Origin: Bacteroides intestinalis
GTDB taxonomy: Bacteria; Bacteroidota; Bacteroidia; Bacteroidales; Bacteroidaceae
Reading direction: 5' to 3'
Assembly (NCBI RefSeq): GCF_902364365.1
Contig: NZ_CABJDN010000001.1
Coordinates: 372,001-436,000 of the forward strand
Length of the DNA stretch: 64,000 nucleotides
Below the pieces are notes generated by a model. The model did not search any database, was not told the DNA's origin, and saw nothing but the letters and a program-made list of their open reading frames with translations. Made by a program: the position numbers and the translations under genes. Positions 1 through 8,738 of the stretch are shown here, in pieces (the stretch's first letter is position 1; each line of letters opens with the position of its first letter).

Positions 1-2115
1 TGGATCCATAGAAGTCAGTTCAGCTTCGGTCAATATGTTGGTTGACGGAGACTTCGGACCATAAGTGGCATAAGTCACCAGGCGTGAGAAGTTTTGCATC
101 TGATTCAGCTTGGCATCCTTGCGTGATTTCAGGATATCATTAGCCATATTGGTGTAAGCTTCCGGATTAACTTTGGCATTTGCCATCAGTTTTTCGAAGA
201 GAGCCATAGCAGCAGGCATGTTCTCGCTGAGGCCGGAGAGCACTACATAAGTACGTTTTGCACCCGGAGATACGAAGAATGAACAAGCAAGGCGGTAGAA
301 TTCGCTTTTTACTTCTTCCGGAGTCATGTCGGCTGTGCCGAGGTATTCCAGATATTGAGCAGCAGTACCCAATGCCTTGTCATTGTTGTTACCCATATCA
401 AAAAGGTAAATCAACTGGAAGATGTCATTCGTTGTATTTTGTTTGTAGAGTACAGGAATATCCGATTTTGCCTTCAACTGGGTGAGGTCTTTGGAATAAT
501 CCAGGAATACCGGCTCAATAGGAGTCACTACGCTTGCCTGAATTTCTTTCAGGAAGGTGCTGACTGTATCGCGGTTCATTACGATAGGAGTGATTTCTGG
601 TTTCGACATCTTCTTTTCATTTGGGTCTTTGCCTTGCTTCTTGTAGATAACGGCATAGTTATCATCTTTCAGATATTTGTTGGCAAAGGCTACGATGTCA
701 TCTTTTGTCAGTTTAGACATGCGTTCGAGAGCAGTCACTTCATCTGCCCAGTCGCTACCGTTTACGAATGATTCAACGAACATATCTGCACGTGCGTCAT
801 TGTTTTCCAACTGTTGCATCTGATACAGCTTGAAGTTGTTGATGTTGGCTTCCAGCATTTTTTCGTCAAAGTCACCCTCGCGGAGTTTCTTTAATTCGCC
901 CAATAAGAGGTCTTTGACTTCGTCCAGAGTCTGTCCTTGTTTGGGGCGTCCCTGCATCATGAATGCACTGTAGTCGCTCATAGTCATCGGATAGCAATAA
1001 GCGCTCAGGGTCTTTTGCTGTTGTGTCAGATCCAGGTCTATCAAACCTGCCTGTCCGTTATAAAGTATTTGGGAAACCACTTGTAAGGTTTCTACGTCTT
1101 TGTCTGCTGCTCCGGGAAAACGCCATGCCAAAGCAACGCTTTCAGCATCCGGACCCAGAATTTCACGTACAACAGGTGCTGTCATTGGAGTTTCCTTCGG
1201 TAAATCCAGTTTCGGCAGATCAGGATTCGGTTTCAAGCCACCAAAATACTTATCAATAGTTGCAATCATCTGATCGGGATCAAAATCACCGGAAAGGCAG
1301 ATAGCCATATTGTTGGGCACATACCATTTTTTATAATATTCCTTGATATTGGTGATAGAAGGATTCTTTAGGTCTTCTTGTGTACCAAGTACGGTCTGTG
1401 TGCCATAAGGATGGTGTGGGAAGAGAGAAGAAAGTACAGCCTCGTATACCTTACGCGGGTCGCGGGTCAGTGACATGTTCTTTTCTTCATAAACTGTTTC
1501 CAGTTCAGTGTGGAAACCACGGATTACGCAATTTTCAAAACGTTCTGCTTGGATTTTGGCCCAGTTGTCAATCTGGTTGCTGGGGATATCTTCTGTATAG
1601 CAAGTTACGTCGAAACTGGTATAGGCATTCGTTCCGTTGGCACCGATGGCAGCCATCAGCTTGTCGTATTCGTTAGGAATGGCATACTTGGAAGCTTCGT
1701 AAGAGATACTGTCTATTTTTGCATAAATAGCTTTACGCTCAAGACTGTCGGTAGTCTTACGATAGATTTCAAACTGTGCTTCGATCTGGTCGAGCAAAGG
1801 CTTTTCAATCTCGTAGTTTTGGGTGCCGAAGTTTGTGGTACCTTTGAACATCAGGTGCTCAAAGTAGTGGGCTAACCCGGTTGTTTCTGCAGGGTCGTTC
1901 TTTCCACCTACACGTACGGCAATGTACGTCTGTATGCGCGGTGTTTCCTTATTGACGGTCATGTAAACTTTCAGACCATTGTCCAGAGTGTAGATGCGCG
2001 CTTTCAGCGGATCGTTGGGAACTGTTTCATAACTGTACTTTGAAGTACAACTTCCTAAACTTATCGCTACCAGTAGGATAAGCATTAAACCAATTTGTCG
2101 GAATAGTTTGTTCAT
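1..2115 (-). CDS. M16 family zinc metallopeptidase, lipoprotein (3' end outside window)
   Basis: The reading frame is open from an ATG at 2113-2115 to the left edge of the window, so the C-terminus is missing. The N-terminus is a signal peptide ending in a lipobox (L-G-S-C, Cys near residue 23), so the protein is probably anchored in the envelope. The inverted zinc motif HYFEH is at residues 83-87 (H83, E86, H87), and the Y-E-E-K-N stretch at 210-211 offers the third, glutamate ligand. These are the hallmarks of the M16 (pitrilysin/insulinase) family, which degrades peptides. The part inside the window covers the active N-terminal half and the start of the second half typical of roughly 900-residue Bacteroidota M16 proteins. 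It is divergent from prfB. The substrate is unknown. Confidence 0.9.
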   Translation of the reverse strand, partial: MNKLFRQIGLMLILLVAISLGSCTSKYSYETVPNDPLKARIYTLDNGLKVYMTVNKETPRIQTYIAVRVGGKNDPAETTGLAHYFEHLMFKGTTNFGTQNYEIEKPLLDQIEAQFEIYRKTTDSLERKAIYAKIDSISYEASKYAIPNEYDKLMAAIGANGTNAYTSFDVTCYTEDIPSNQIDNWAKIQAERFENCVIRGFHTELETVYEEKNMSLTRDPRKVYEAVLSSLFPHHPYGTQTVLGTQEDLKNPSITNIKEYYKKWYVPNNMAICLSGDFDPDQMIATIDKYFGGLKPNPDLPKLDLPKETPMTAPVVREILGPDAESVALAWRFPGAADKDVETLQVVSQILYNGQAGLIDLDLTQQQKTLSAYCYPMTMSDYSAFMMQGRPKQGQTLDEVKDLLLGELKKLREGDFDEKMLEANINNFKLYQMQQLENNDARADMFVESFVNGSDWADEVTALERMSKLTKDDIVAFANKYLKDDNYAVIYKKQGKDPNEKKMSKPEITPIVMNRDTVSTFLKEIQASVVTPIEPVFLDYSKDLTQLKAKSDIPVLYKQNTTNDIFQLIYLFDMGNNNDKALGTAAQYLEYLGTADMTPEEVKSEFYRLACSFFVSPGAKRTYVVLSGLSENMPAAMALFEKLMANAKVNPEAYTNMANDILKSRKDAKLNQMQNFSRLVTYATYGPKSPSTNILTEAELTSMDP

Positions 2116-2141
2116 AAGCTGACTTATTAGATTGATAACTG

Positions 2142-2149
2142 CAAAAATA
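2142..2149 (-). promoter_or_regulatory. -7 element for the M16 peptidase gene
   Basis: On the minus strand this reads TATTTTTG, an exact match to the Bacteroidota -7 consensus TAnnTTTG, 27 nt upstream of the ATG. The nearest TTTG -33 candidate is 25 nt away, slightly too far, so the -33 half is weak. Confidence 0.45.
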
Positions 2150-2162
2150 TGCGTTTTTTTCA

Positions 2163-2170
2163 TACCTTTG
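2163..2170 (+). promoter_or_regulatory. -7 element for prfB
   Basis: TACCTTTG matches the TAnnTTTG consensus exactly, 48 nt before the prfB ATG. It lies back to back with the M16 promoter, so the 100-bp spacer is a divergent promoter region. No clean TTTG -33 box is seen. Confidence 0.5.
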
Positions 2171-2217
2171 CACGCAAAAAGTAAATATTTTAACTAGAAG
2201 GTTTATTTTCATAGATT

Positions 2218-3333
2218 ATGATTACCATAGAACAACTGAAAGATGTAAAGGAGCGCACCGAAGCACTCTATCGCTATTTGGATATAGAAGGAAAGAAAAT
2301 CCAGGTAGAAGAAGAACAGTTGCGCACCCAGGCTCCCGGCTTTTGGGATGACCAGAAGACTGCCGAAGCGCAGATGAAAAAGGTGAAAGGTTTGCAACAA
2401 TGGATAACCGGTTATAATGAAATAAAGACATTATCGGAAGAGTTGCAGCTGGCTTTCGACTTTTACAAAGACGAACTTGTTACGGAGGAAGAGATAGACG
2501 AAGCTTATGCCAAGGCTTCCACTGCTATTGATGAGCTTGAATTGAAAAATATGCTTCGTGATGAAGCCGACCAGATGGACTGTGTGTTGAAAATCAACTC
2601 CGGTGCAGGTGGTACGGAAAGCCAGGACTGGGCAAGCATGTTGATGCGTATGTATCTGCGTTATGCAGAAACCAATGGTTATAAAGCTGTGATCTCCAAC
2701 TTGCAGGAAGGTGATGAAGCAGGTATCAAAACTTGTACCATCGAAATTTCGGGTGATTATGCTTATGGATACTTGAAAGGAGAAAACGGTGTACATCGTC
2801 TGGTACGTGTGTCTCCTTACAACGCGCAAGGTAAGCGTATGACTTCTTTCGCTTCGGTCTTTGTCACTCCGCTGGTAGATGATACCATTGAGGTGAACAT
2901 TAATGTTGCCAATATTTCTTGGGATACTTTCCGTTCCAGTGGTGCCGGTGGTCAGAATGTGAACAAGGTGGAGTCCGGTGTTCGTCTGCGCTATCAGTTC
3001 AAAGACCCGTATACGGGCGAGGAAGAAGAAATCCTGATTGAAAATACGGAAACCCGCGACCAGCCCAAGAATCGTGAAAATGCAATGCGCCAGCTGCGTT
3101 CTATCCTGTATGATAAAGAACTTCAGCACCGCATGGCTGAACAAGCTAAGGTGGAAGCCGGTAAGAAGAAAATTGAATGGGGCTCTCAGATACGAAGCTA
3201 CGTATTCGACGACCGTCGTGTAAAAGACCATCGTACTAACTTCCAGACTTCGGATGTCAATGGAGTGATGGATGGTAAGATAGACGGTTTCATTAAAGCA
3301 TATCTGATGGAATTTGCAGGACAAGGAGAATAA
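2218..3333 (+). CDS. prfB: Peptide chain release factor 2
   Basis: Class I release factor that recognises UGA/UAA stop codons and triggers peptidyl-tRNA hydrolysis on the ribosome. At 371 residues it is full length for RF2. The catalytic GGQ is at residues 244-246 in the context GAGGQNVNK. The stop-codon recognition tripeptide position carries S199-P200-Y201, where E. coli RF2 has SPF. The N-terminal RYLD segment, where many bacteria have a programmed +1 frameshift with an in-frame UGA, is read here without interruption, so RF2 autoregulation by frameshifting is absent. The ATG lies shortly after a Bacteroidota -7 element. It is followed by a strong terminator, so it is probably transcribed alone. 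Confidence 0.97.
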   Translation: MITIEQLKDVKERTEALYRYLDIEGKKIQVEEEQLRTQAPGFWDDQKTAEAQMKKVKGLQQWITGYNEIKTLSEELQLAFDFYKDELVTEEEIDEAYAKASTAIDELELKNMLRDEADQMDCVLKINSGAGGTESQDWASMLMRMYLRYAETNGYKAVISNLQEGDEAGIKTCTIEISGDYAYGYLKGENGVHRLVRVSPYNAQGKRMTSFASVFVTPLVDDTIEVNINVANISWDTFRSSGAGGQNVNKVESGVRLRYQFKDPYTGEEEEILIENTETRDQPKNRENAMRQLRSILYDKELQHRMAEQAKVEAGKKKIEWGSQIRSYVFDDRRVKDHRTNFQTSDVNGVMDGKIDGFIKAYLMEFAGQGE

Positions 3334-3355
3334 ATCAGAACTCTGTTATACAGTA

Positions 3356-3401
3356 AATGGGTATCACCTGATAAATGAAAGGTGATACCCATTCTTTTTT
3401 T
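3356..3401 (+). terminator. Rho-independent terminator after prfB
   Basis: A perfect 14-bp inverted repeat (AATGGGTATCACCT and its complement, 10-nt loop) is followed by a run of seven T, 22 nt after the prfB stop. Confidence 0.92.
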
Positions 3402-3412
3402 AAGTGAGTCAT

Positions 3413-3577
3413 ACTTGAACGGCACTTAAAACGCACCTATTCCATACTTGAACCGTACTTGCTCCGTACCAACCCCGTACTTTCTCCGTTCAGAGGTACT
3501 TCTGAGTGGAGAACGTACGGAGCAAGTATGGTTCGGATATGGTTCGGGTATGGGGCGGATATTAAGCTGATATGAAT
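3413..3577. repeat. 11-bp-period array, 15 units, arranged as an inverted repeat
   Basis: Split every 11 bases from 3413, the first seven units follow ACTTGNNCCGT (for example ACTTGAACCGT, ACTTGCTCCGT, ACTTTCTCCGT). The last units follow CGGNTATGGTT, close to the reverse complement, so the whole 165 bp can fold into a long imperfect hairpin centred near 3495. It fills the spacer between the prfB terminator and the next promoter. No reading frame is visible in it. Its role is unknown. Confidence 0.75.
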
Positions 3578-3593
3578 AAATTTTCTCTTTTAT

Positions 3594-3625
3594 TTTGGAA
3601 TCTTCCCGAATTTCATGTTACTTTG
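3594..3625 (+). promoter_or_regulatory. Promoter for the small-protein/CYTH operon
   Basis: TTTG at 3594-3597, a 20-nt spacer, then TTACTTTG at 3618-3625. This matches the TTTG-N19-21-TAnnTTTG layout with one mismatch in the -7 box, 33 nt before the next ATG. Confidence 0.45.
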
Positions 3626-3658
3626 TTATCAGTTGAACTTTAATACTAAAAGCACATT

Positions 3659-3796
3659 ATGGGAAAGAATAAGAAAAAGGTTATGCATAGCCGTAAAGAA
3701 GAAGAACAAGCTAAGAAAGTGTTGTTGATTATTGGTGTATCTGCATTGATATTGGTGCTGGTAATGCTGATAGGATACTCTTTCTTGGGGAAATAA
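3659..3796 (+). CDS. Small single-pass membrane protein (45 aa)
   Basis: ATG at 3659, TAA at 3794-3796. The first 20 residues are very basic and hydrophilic (MGKNKKK followed by RKEEE). Residues 21-43 form one hydrophobic segment rich in Leu, Ile and Val, ending in FLGK. The charge pattern suggests the N-terminus stays in the cytoplasm. It has its own likely promoter and lies only 7 nt upstream of the CYTH gene, so the two are probably co-transcribed. I do not recognise the family and assign no function. The regular codon use, the coherent membrane segment and the tight coupling make it a likely real gene. Confidence 0.65.
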   Translation: MGKNKKKVMHSRKEEEQAKKVLLIIGVSALILVLVMLIGYSFLGK

Positions 3797-3803
3797 GAAA
3801 TAA

Positions 3804-4271
3804 ATGTCACAAGAAATAGAACGGAAATTCCTCGTGACGGGGGATTATAAATCGAGAGCGTATGAACAAAGCCGCATTGTGCAAGGTTATATCAGTAGCG
3901 CAAGAGGCCGAACCGTACGGGTACGTATCCGTAGCGGAAAGGGATACCTTACGATAAAAGGTGCTTCCGATGCTTCGGGCCTCAGCCGTTATGAGTGGGA
4001 AAAAGAAATTCCACTGAATGAAGCGGAGGACCTGATGAAACTCTGTGAACCGGGAGTTATAGACAAGACCCGTTATCTGGTACGGAGCGGGCGGCATACG
4101 TTTGAGGTGGATGAGTTCTACGGTGAGAACGAAGGACTGGTAGTTGCTGAAGTAGAACTGGCTTCGGAAGACGAAGCTTTCGAGAAACCGGACTTTATAG
4201 GTCAGGAGGTGACGGGTGACATTCGTTACTACAACTCACAACTGAGGAAACATCCCTATACGGCCTGGTGA
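3804..4271 (+). CDS. CYTH domain protein (triphosphate tunnel metalloenzyme)
   Basis: The 155-residue protein starts with the family signature ExExK (EIERK, residues 4-8). Alternating basic/acidic beta strands follow (VRVRIR; YLTIKG; EVDEFYGENEGLVVAEVEL), as in the CYTH tunnel fold. The single-domain length fits the bacterial inorganic triphosphatase/thiamine triphosphatase-like branch. Enzymes of this fold bind triphosphates inside an eight-stranded barrel with Mg2+ or Mn2+. The substrate cannot be read from sequence. It follows the 45-residue membrane protein by 7 nt and ends directly against an 11-bp repeat array. Confidence 0.9.
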   Translation: MSQEIERKFLVTGDYKSRAYEQSRIVQGYISSARGRTVRVRIRSGKGYLTIKGASDASGLSRYEWEKEIPLNEAEDLMKLCEPGVIDKTRYLVRSGRHTFEVDEFYGENEGLVVAEVELASEDEAFEKPDFIGQEVTGDIRYYNSQLRKHPYTAW

Positions 4272-4359
4272 TGTTTAACTGCCTGTCAACAGGAAGTTAA
4301 TACCTTGTGCGCAAGAAGTTAAGTTCTTGTCAACAGGAAGTTAACTCTTTGCAAGCGGC
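4272..4359. repeat. 11-bp-period array, 8 units (22-bp alternation)
   Basis: From the base after the CYTH stop the sequence alternates two 11-mers: TTGTCAACAGG-like (4283, 4305, 4327, 4349) and AAGTTAACTCT-like (4272, 4294, 4316, 4338). The first type is partly self-complementary (CTGT...ACAG), the second carries GTTAA. An upstream ATG in frame with the next gene falls inside this array, which argues against using it as the start. Confidence 0.75.
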
Positions 4360-4387
4360 TGCTAATCAGATATATTTAGAGCAAGGA

Positions 4388-5680
4388 ATGGAGAAACTTT
4401 ATGAATATCTGCCGAGAGAACTGGTCACTTTTGTATTGGTAACCTTATTCTCTTTATTGATAGGTCTTTCACAGCGGAAAATCAGTTTGAAGCGTGAAGG
4501 GGAAACGACCTTGTTCGGTACGGACCGTACGTTCACTTTTATAGGTATTCTGGGGTATTTGCTTTATATTCTCGATCCGGTGGAATATCGCTTGTTTATG
4601 GGTGGAGGAGCGATATTAGGTCTGTTGCTCGGGCTGAATTATTACGTCAAGCAATCTCAATTCCATGTATTTGGAGTTACTACCATTATTATTGCACTGA
4701 TTACTTATTGTATTGCTCCTATTGTAGACACGCAGCCCTCCTGGTTTTATGTGATGGTGGTGGTGACAGTGTTGCTTTTTACAGAATTGAAGCATACTTT
4801 TACGGAACTTGCACAGCGTATGAAGAATGACGAAATGATTACTCTTGCCAAGTTCCTTGCTATCAGTGGTATTATCTTACCCATGCTGCCCAACGAAAAT
4901 CTGATACCGGATATAAATCTCACTCCTTATACCGTCTGGTTGGCTACGGTGGTGGTATCCGGTATTTCTTATTTGTCTTACTTGCTGAGGCGGTATGTTT
5001 TCCATGAATCCGGAATTCTGGTATCAGGTATCATTGGTGGTTTATATAGTAGCACGGCAACCATTTCCGTGCTGGCACGTAAGAGCCGCAAGGCGCCTGC
5101 ACAGGAAGCACCGGAATATGCAGCAGCCATGTTGCTGGCTGTGAGTATGATGTTTCTCCGTTTCCTTATATTAATAGGTATATTCAGTAAGGAAATACTT
5201 GCTGCTATCTATCCATATTTGCTTATTATGTCTTTAGTGACAGCCGGAGTAGCCTGGTATCTGCATCGGAAGCGTAAACAAGTTCCGGTAACAGACGAAG
5301 AGGCTGAAGAAGAAGATACTAGTAACCCCTTGGAATTTAAGGTTGCACTTATTTTTGCCGTTCTGTTTGTGATATTCACTATTGTGACACATTACACTTT
5401 ACTTTATACGGGTACTGGTGGATTGAATGTGTTATCGTTTATTGCCGGGCTGAGTGATATTACTCCGTTTATTTTGAATTTATTGCAAGGTTCGGGAGTT
5501 GCTGTTATGGTGGTGACGGCTTGCTGTATGCAGGCTATTGTGAGTAATATTGCCATAAATATGTGTTATGCGCTGTTTTTTGCCGGTGGGAAGAGCCCGT
5601 TACGCCGGTGGGTGTTGCGCGGATTTGGTGGTGTGATTGCAATCAATGTCTGTTTGCTTCTTTTCTTCTATTTGCTATAG
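4388..5680 (+). CDS. MgtC/SapB-type and DUF4010 integral membrane protein
   Basis: 430 residues when started at the ATG at 4388 (MEKLYEYLPRELVTF). An in-frame ATG at 4307 would add 27 residues but lies inside the preceding repeat array, so I reject it. The N-terminal third resembles MgtC: membrane segments, the LIGLSQR turn, and the cytoplasmic loop FGTDRTFTFIGILGYLL. The C-terminal part matches DUF4010 (GLYSSTATISVLARKSRK and further hydrophobic segments). An acidic loop (EEAEEEDTS) lies between membrane segments. About 11-12 transmembrane helices are likely. The family sits in the inner membrane and its transport or regulatory role is unproven. Confidence 0.85.
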   Translation: MEKLYEYLPRELVTFVLVTLFSLLIGLSQRKISLKREGETTLFGTDRTFTFIGILGYLLYILDPVEYRLFMGGGAILGLLLGLNYYVKQSQFHVFGVTTIIIALITYCIAPIVDTQPSWFYVMVVVTVLLFTELKHTFTELAQRMKNDEMITLAKFLAISGIILPMLPNENLIPDINLTPYTVWLATVVVSGISYLSYLLRRYVFHESGILVSGIIGGLYSSTATISVLARKSRKAPAQEAPEYAAAMLLAVSMMFLRFLILIGIFSKEILAAIYPYLLIMSLVTAGVAWYLHRKRKQVPVTDEEAEEEDTSNPLEFKVALIFAVLFVIFTIVTHYTLLYTGTGGLNVLSFIAGLSDITPFILNLLQGSGVAVMVVTACCMQAIVSNIAINMCYALFFAGGKSPLRRWVLRGFGGVIAINVCLLLFFYLL

Positions 5681-5772
5681 ATTTTATCAGGATACTTACA
5701 ATATTTCTCTATTATCCTCTTTCCTTTGTGCTTTTTTAACTCCGAAATTCTCGTAGATAAAGAAAAAGGGCC

Positions 5773-5780
5773 TATTTTTG
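5773..5780 (+). promoter_or_regulatory. -7 element for the outer membrane barrel gene
   Basis: TATTTTTG matches TAnnTTTG exactly. It would give a 5' leader of about 75 nt before the ATG at 5864. No TTTG is found at the usual -33 distance. Confidence 0.4.
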
Positions 5781-5863
5781 CCGCATTCATGTGACAAAAT
5801 GACTACATTATACGTCTAATACAAAACAGTCAACTAATATTCATCAAACAAACAAAAACAGAA

Positions 5864-8386
5864 ATGAAAATTAAATGCTCTTTGCTGCTCATTATGTTGG
5901 TGGTATCCTCGTTAGTAGCGGCACAGAATGCGGCACCTCTGTTCCAGATTAAGGGAGTCTTGCTTGACTCGCTGACACAGGAAGGAGAACCTTACGCCAC
6001 AATCAAAATCGTAAAAAAAGAAACTCCTGCTCATGCATTGAAAATGCTGGTTACGGACATGAAAGGTAAGTTTCAGGAGAAAGTACCCGGAACAGGTAAT
6101 TTTGTGATGACAATTTCTTCCATTGGTAGAAATACTATTGTGAAAGATTTCACAGTGAAAGCCGGAGAGAAACTTGTTGATTTCGGAACACTGTACATCA
6201 CAGATGCTTCCAATGAATTGGGACAAGTAGAAGTGGTAGCCCAAAAACCGCTGGTGAAGGCTGATATCGATAAAATAGAATATAATGTGCAGGATGACCC
6301 TGACTCAAAATCCAATTCTGTATTGGAAATGCTTCGTAAAGTACCTTTGGTTACGGTAGACGGTGAGGACAACATCAAGGTGAACGGTAGCAGTAGCTTT
6401 AAGGTATATGTGAATGGTAAACCTAACAATATGATGAGTAACAATCCGACAGAAGTACTGAAAAGTATGCCTGCCAATTCTATTAAGCATATTGAGGTAA
6501 TTACGAACCCTGGCCCTAAGTATGATGCCGAAGGTGTGGGGGGGATCCTGAATATCGTTACTGTAGGTAGCGGATTGGAAGGCTACACAGCTACATTCAG
6601 CGGAAATGTTAGTAACATGGGAGCCGGAGGCGGTTTGTTCGGTACTGTGAAGAGTGGTAAACTGACGGTGAGTGCGCGCTACAATTATAATTATAATGAC
6701 CGTCCACGTAGTTATTCCGGTGGAAATCGCCGTACGGTAGGTGATGTTACTGAAGGCTCTTCAGACTTGGACTACGACGGTAGCAGCAAAGGACATGGTA
6801 ATTTCCAGTCAGGTAGCATGGAAGCCAGTTATGAAATTGATACCTTGCGTCTGGTTTCTATGTCATTCGGACTCTGGGGCGGTGGAAACAATAGTACCAG
6901 CATCAACAATACTCTGGCTACTGCACCCGGCACAAGTAATGAGTTATATCGCTATGTGTCAGACGGCAGAAGTAAGAGCTCATGGTATTCTATCGACGGT
7001 GGCGTTGACTATCAACGTATGTTTCATGTGAAAGACCGTATGTTTACCTTATCTTACAAGATCAATACCAGCCCGCAGACCTCTGATTCATACTCCACTT
7101 ATAATGATATGCATGCCGCTACTGATTGGGAAGACTTCCTGAAGCGTCTGTATGACCTGAATAACGATGGCTCTCAGAATACTACGGAGCATACTTTCCA
7201 GGCTGACTATACAACGCCTATCGGCAAGATACATACACTGGAAGCCGGAGCTAAATATATTCTTCGTGACAACTCTTCGGAAGACGACCGTTATGAACGT
7301 CAAATAGGAACTACGGGAGACTATGTACTGGATGAAGAGCATAGCTCACATTACAAACATCAGAATGACATTCTGGCTGCATATATGGGTTATGGGCTGA
7401 GGGTGAAGAAGATCTCCGGAAGACTGGGGGTGCGCTATGAACATACCAAGCAGGAAGTGAAGTACTTGTTGGGCAGAGGAGATAACTTCAACAAAAATTT
7501 TGATGATGTGGTACCTTCTGCAAGTATCGGCTATAAGCTGACGGATATGTCTAACCTGCGTTTTGGCTATAATATGCGTATTTACCGTCCGGGTATCTGG
7601 TATCTGAATCCTTATCTGAATGATAGCAATCCTACTAATATCAGTCAGGGTAACTCTCACCTAGATAGTGAAAAGAGTCATTCATTCAATCTGAGTTACA
7701 GTAACTTTACTCAGAAGTTCAATATCAATCTTTCAGCACGTTACAGCTTTACTAACAATAGTATTGAACAAGTAACCGAGCAGGTGAAGGATACGGAAAT
7801 CGAAGGTTTGCAGAATCCTACCGGTAAAGAGGTACTTTATTCTACTTACCAGAATATCGGTAAGAGCAGAAATGCCAGTCTGAGTGGTTATGTAAACTGG
7901 AATGCTACTTCCAATACTCGTATCTATGCTAACCTTTATGGAAACTATACTTATATGGAAGGCGCCAATGGATTGAAGAATGACGGCTGGAATCTGTTTG
8001 CTTATGGTGGTGCGCAGCAATCTTTGCCCCATGATTGGCGTATCAGTTTGAATATTTATGGTCAGACACCTTGGATCATGCTGCAAGGAAAGGGTAGCAG
8101 CTTCTTTGATTATGGGTTGAGTGTGAACAAGTCATTCCTGAATAAGCGTTTGACATTGTCAGCGTTTGCCAGCAACTTCTTTAAGAAATACACAAGTCCT
8201 ACTTCAAGTATAGAAGGTGTAGGATTTACCCAGGATAGCTGGAATCGGTATACTCGTCAGCGCTTTGGTGTAAGCGTTAGCTATCGCATCGGTGAATTGA
8301 AAGCCAGCGTGAAGAAAGCTGCACGTACCATCAGTAATGATGATGTGAAAAGTGGCGGCGGCGAAGGCGGTGGCGGTGGAGAATAA
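5864..8386 (+). CDS. TonB-dependent-receptor-like outer membrane beta-barrel protein
   Basis: 840 residues. Signal peptide to about residue 20 (SSLVAAQ), then a carboxypeptidase regulatory-like domain (about 25-115). A plug-like segment follows (VVAQKPLVKADIDKIEY, then IEVITNPGPKYDAEGVGGILNI, named here by its ends only). The rest is a long barrel rich in aromatic and alternating residues, as in the outer membrane protein beta-barrel (CirA-like) family. It is monocistronic, with its own -7 element and terminator. No SusD partner is adjacent, so it is not a classical SusC. The last 12 residues are almost all Gly and Glu (KSGGGEGGGGGE), an unusual tail beyond the final strand. The ligand is unknown. 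Confidence 0.88.
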   Translation: MKIKCSLLLIMLVVSSLVAAQNAAPLFQIKGVLLDSLTQEGEPYATIKIVKKETPAHALKMLVTDMKGKFQEKVPGTGNFVMTISSIGRNTIVKDFTVKAGEKLVDFGTLYITDASNELGQVEVVAQKPLVKADIDKIEYNVQDDPDSKSNSVLEMLRKVPLVTVDGEDNIKVNGSSSFKVYVNGKPNNMMSNNPTEVLKSMPANSIKHIEVITNPGPKYDAEGVGGILNIVTVGSGLEGYTATFSGNVSNMGAGGGLFGTVKSGKLTVSARYNYNYNDRPRSYSGGNRRTVGDVTEGSSDLDYDGSSKGHGNFQSGSMEASYEIDTLRLVSMSFGLWGGGNNSTSINNTLATAPGTSNELYRYVSDGRSKSSWYSIDGGVDYQRMFHVKDRMFTLSYKINTSPQTSDSYSTYNDMHAATDWEDFLKRLYDLNNDGSQNTTEHTFQADYTTPIGKIHTLEAGAKYILRDNSSEDDRYERQIGTTGDYVLDEEHSSHYKHQNDILAAYMGYGLRVKKISGRLGVRYEHTKQEVKYLLGRGDNFNKNFDDVVPSASIGYKLTDMSNLRFGYNMRIYRPGIWYLNPYLNDSNPTNISQGNSHLDSEKSHSFNLSYSNFTQKFNINLSARYSFTNNSIEQVTEQVKDTEIEGLQNPTGKEVLYSTYQNIGKSRNASLSGYVNWNATSNTRIYANLYGNYTYMEGANGLKNDGWNLFAYGGAQQSLPHDWRISLNIYGQTPWIMLQGKGSSFFDYGLSVNKSFLNKRLTLSAFASNFFKKYTSPTSSIEGVGFTQDSWNRYTRQRFGVSVSYRIGELKASVKKAARTISNDDVKSGGGEGGGGGE

Positions 8387-8408
8387 TTGAACCGCAAACT
8401 AATAGTAG

Positions 8409-8442
8409 AAGAGGAGGCTTACAATGAGCTTCCTCTTTTTTA
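8409..8442 (+). terminator. Terminator after the outer membrane barrel gene
   Basis: AAGAGGAGGCT pairs with AGCTTCCTCTT (one G-T pair, short loop), followed by T6, 23 nt after the stop. Confidence 0.85.
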
Positions 8443-8669
8443 TTGTGCTACGTCTCAAATAAATTGAAGTTGTGAGATTTAAATAGTTATTAAGTAATAA
8501 ACTTATTCCTTCTCTTTTGAATATTCTGTTTGGTAGATTTTTTAGATAAGAATAAACTTACCAAGTACAAGAAGAACATTTAATTACATGCTGTATGTGT
8601 TTATTTTAAGTCTGTTAGAGTTATATTTTACTTAGGTCAAAAAAAGTAGTAGAAACGGAGGAGATCAAT

Positions 8670-8738
8670 ATGCTTTATAAAGTATTATTTCATCAAGTAA
8701 TTGTATCTCATACATTTCAGAACAAGGTTAAATTCTAA
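8670..8738 (+). CDS. Possible 22-residue small ORF with strong Shine-Dalgarno
   Basis: An ATG is preceded by GGAGGAG at 8 nt spacing, which is unusual in this window because Bacteroidota genes rarely carry strong Shine-Dalgarno sequences. The peptide (starting MLYKVLFHQVIV) has no recognisable family. It could equally be a remnant of a transferred gene or chance. Confidence 0.2.
   Translation: MLYKVLFHQVIVSHTFQNKVKF

Noticed and set aside
2431..3324. 297-codon open frame antisense to prfB
   Set aside because: It lies entirely opposite a highly conserved gene, has no family features and is best seen as a shadow of prfB codon bias.
4307..4387. Upstream ATG start for the MgtC/DUF4010 protein
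   Set aside because: The extra 27 residues are encoded by the 11-bp repeat array; the ATG at 4388 begins the natural N-terminus.
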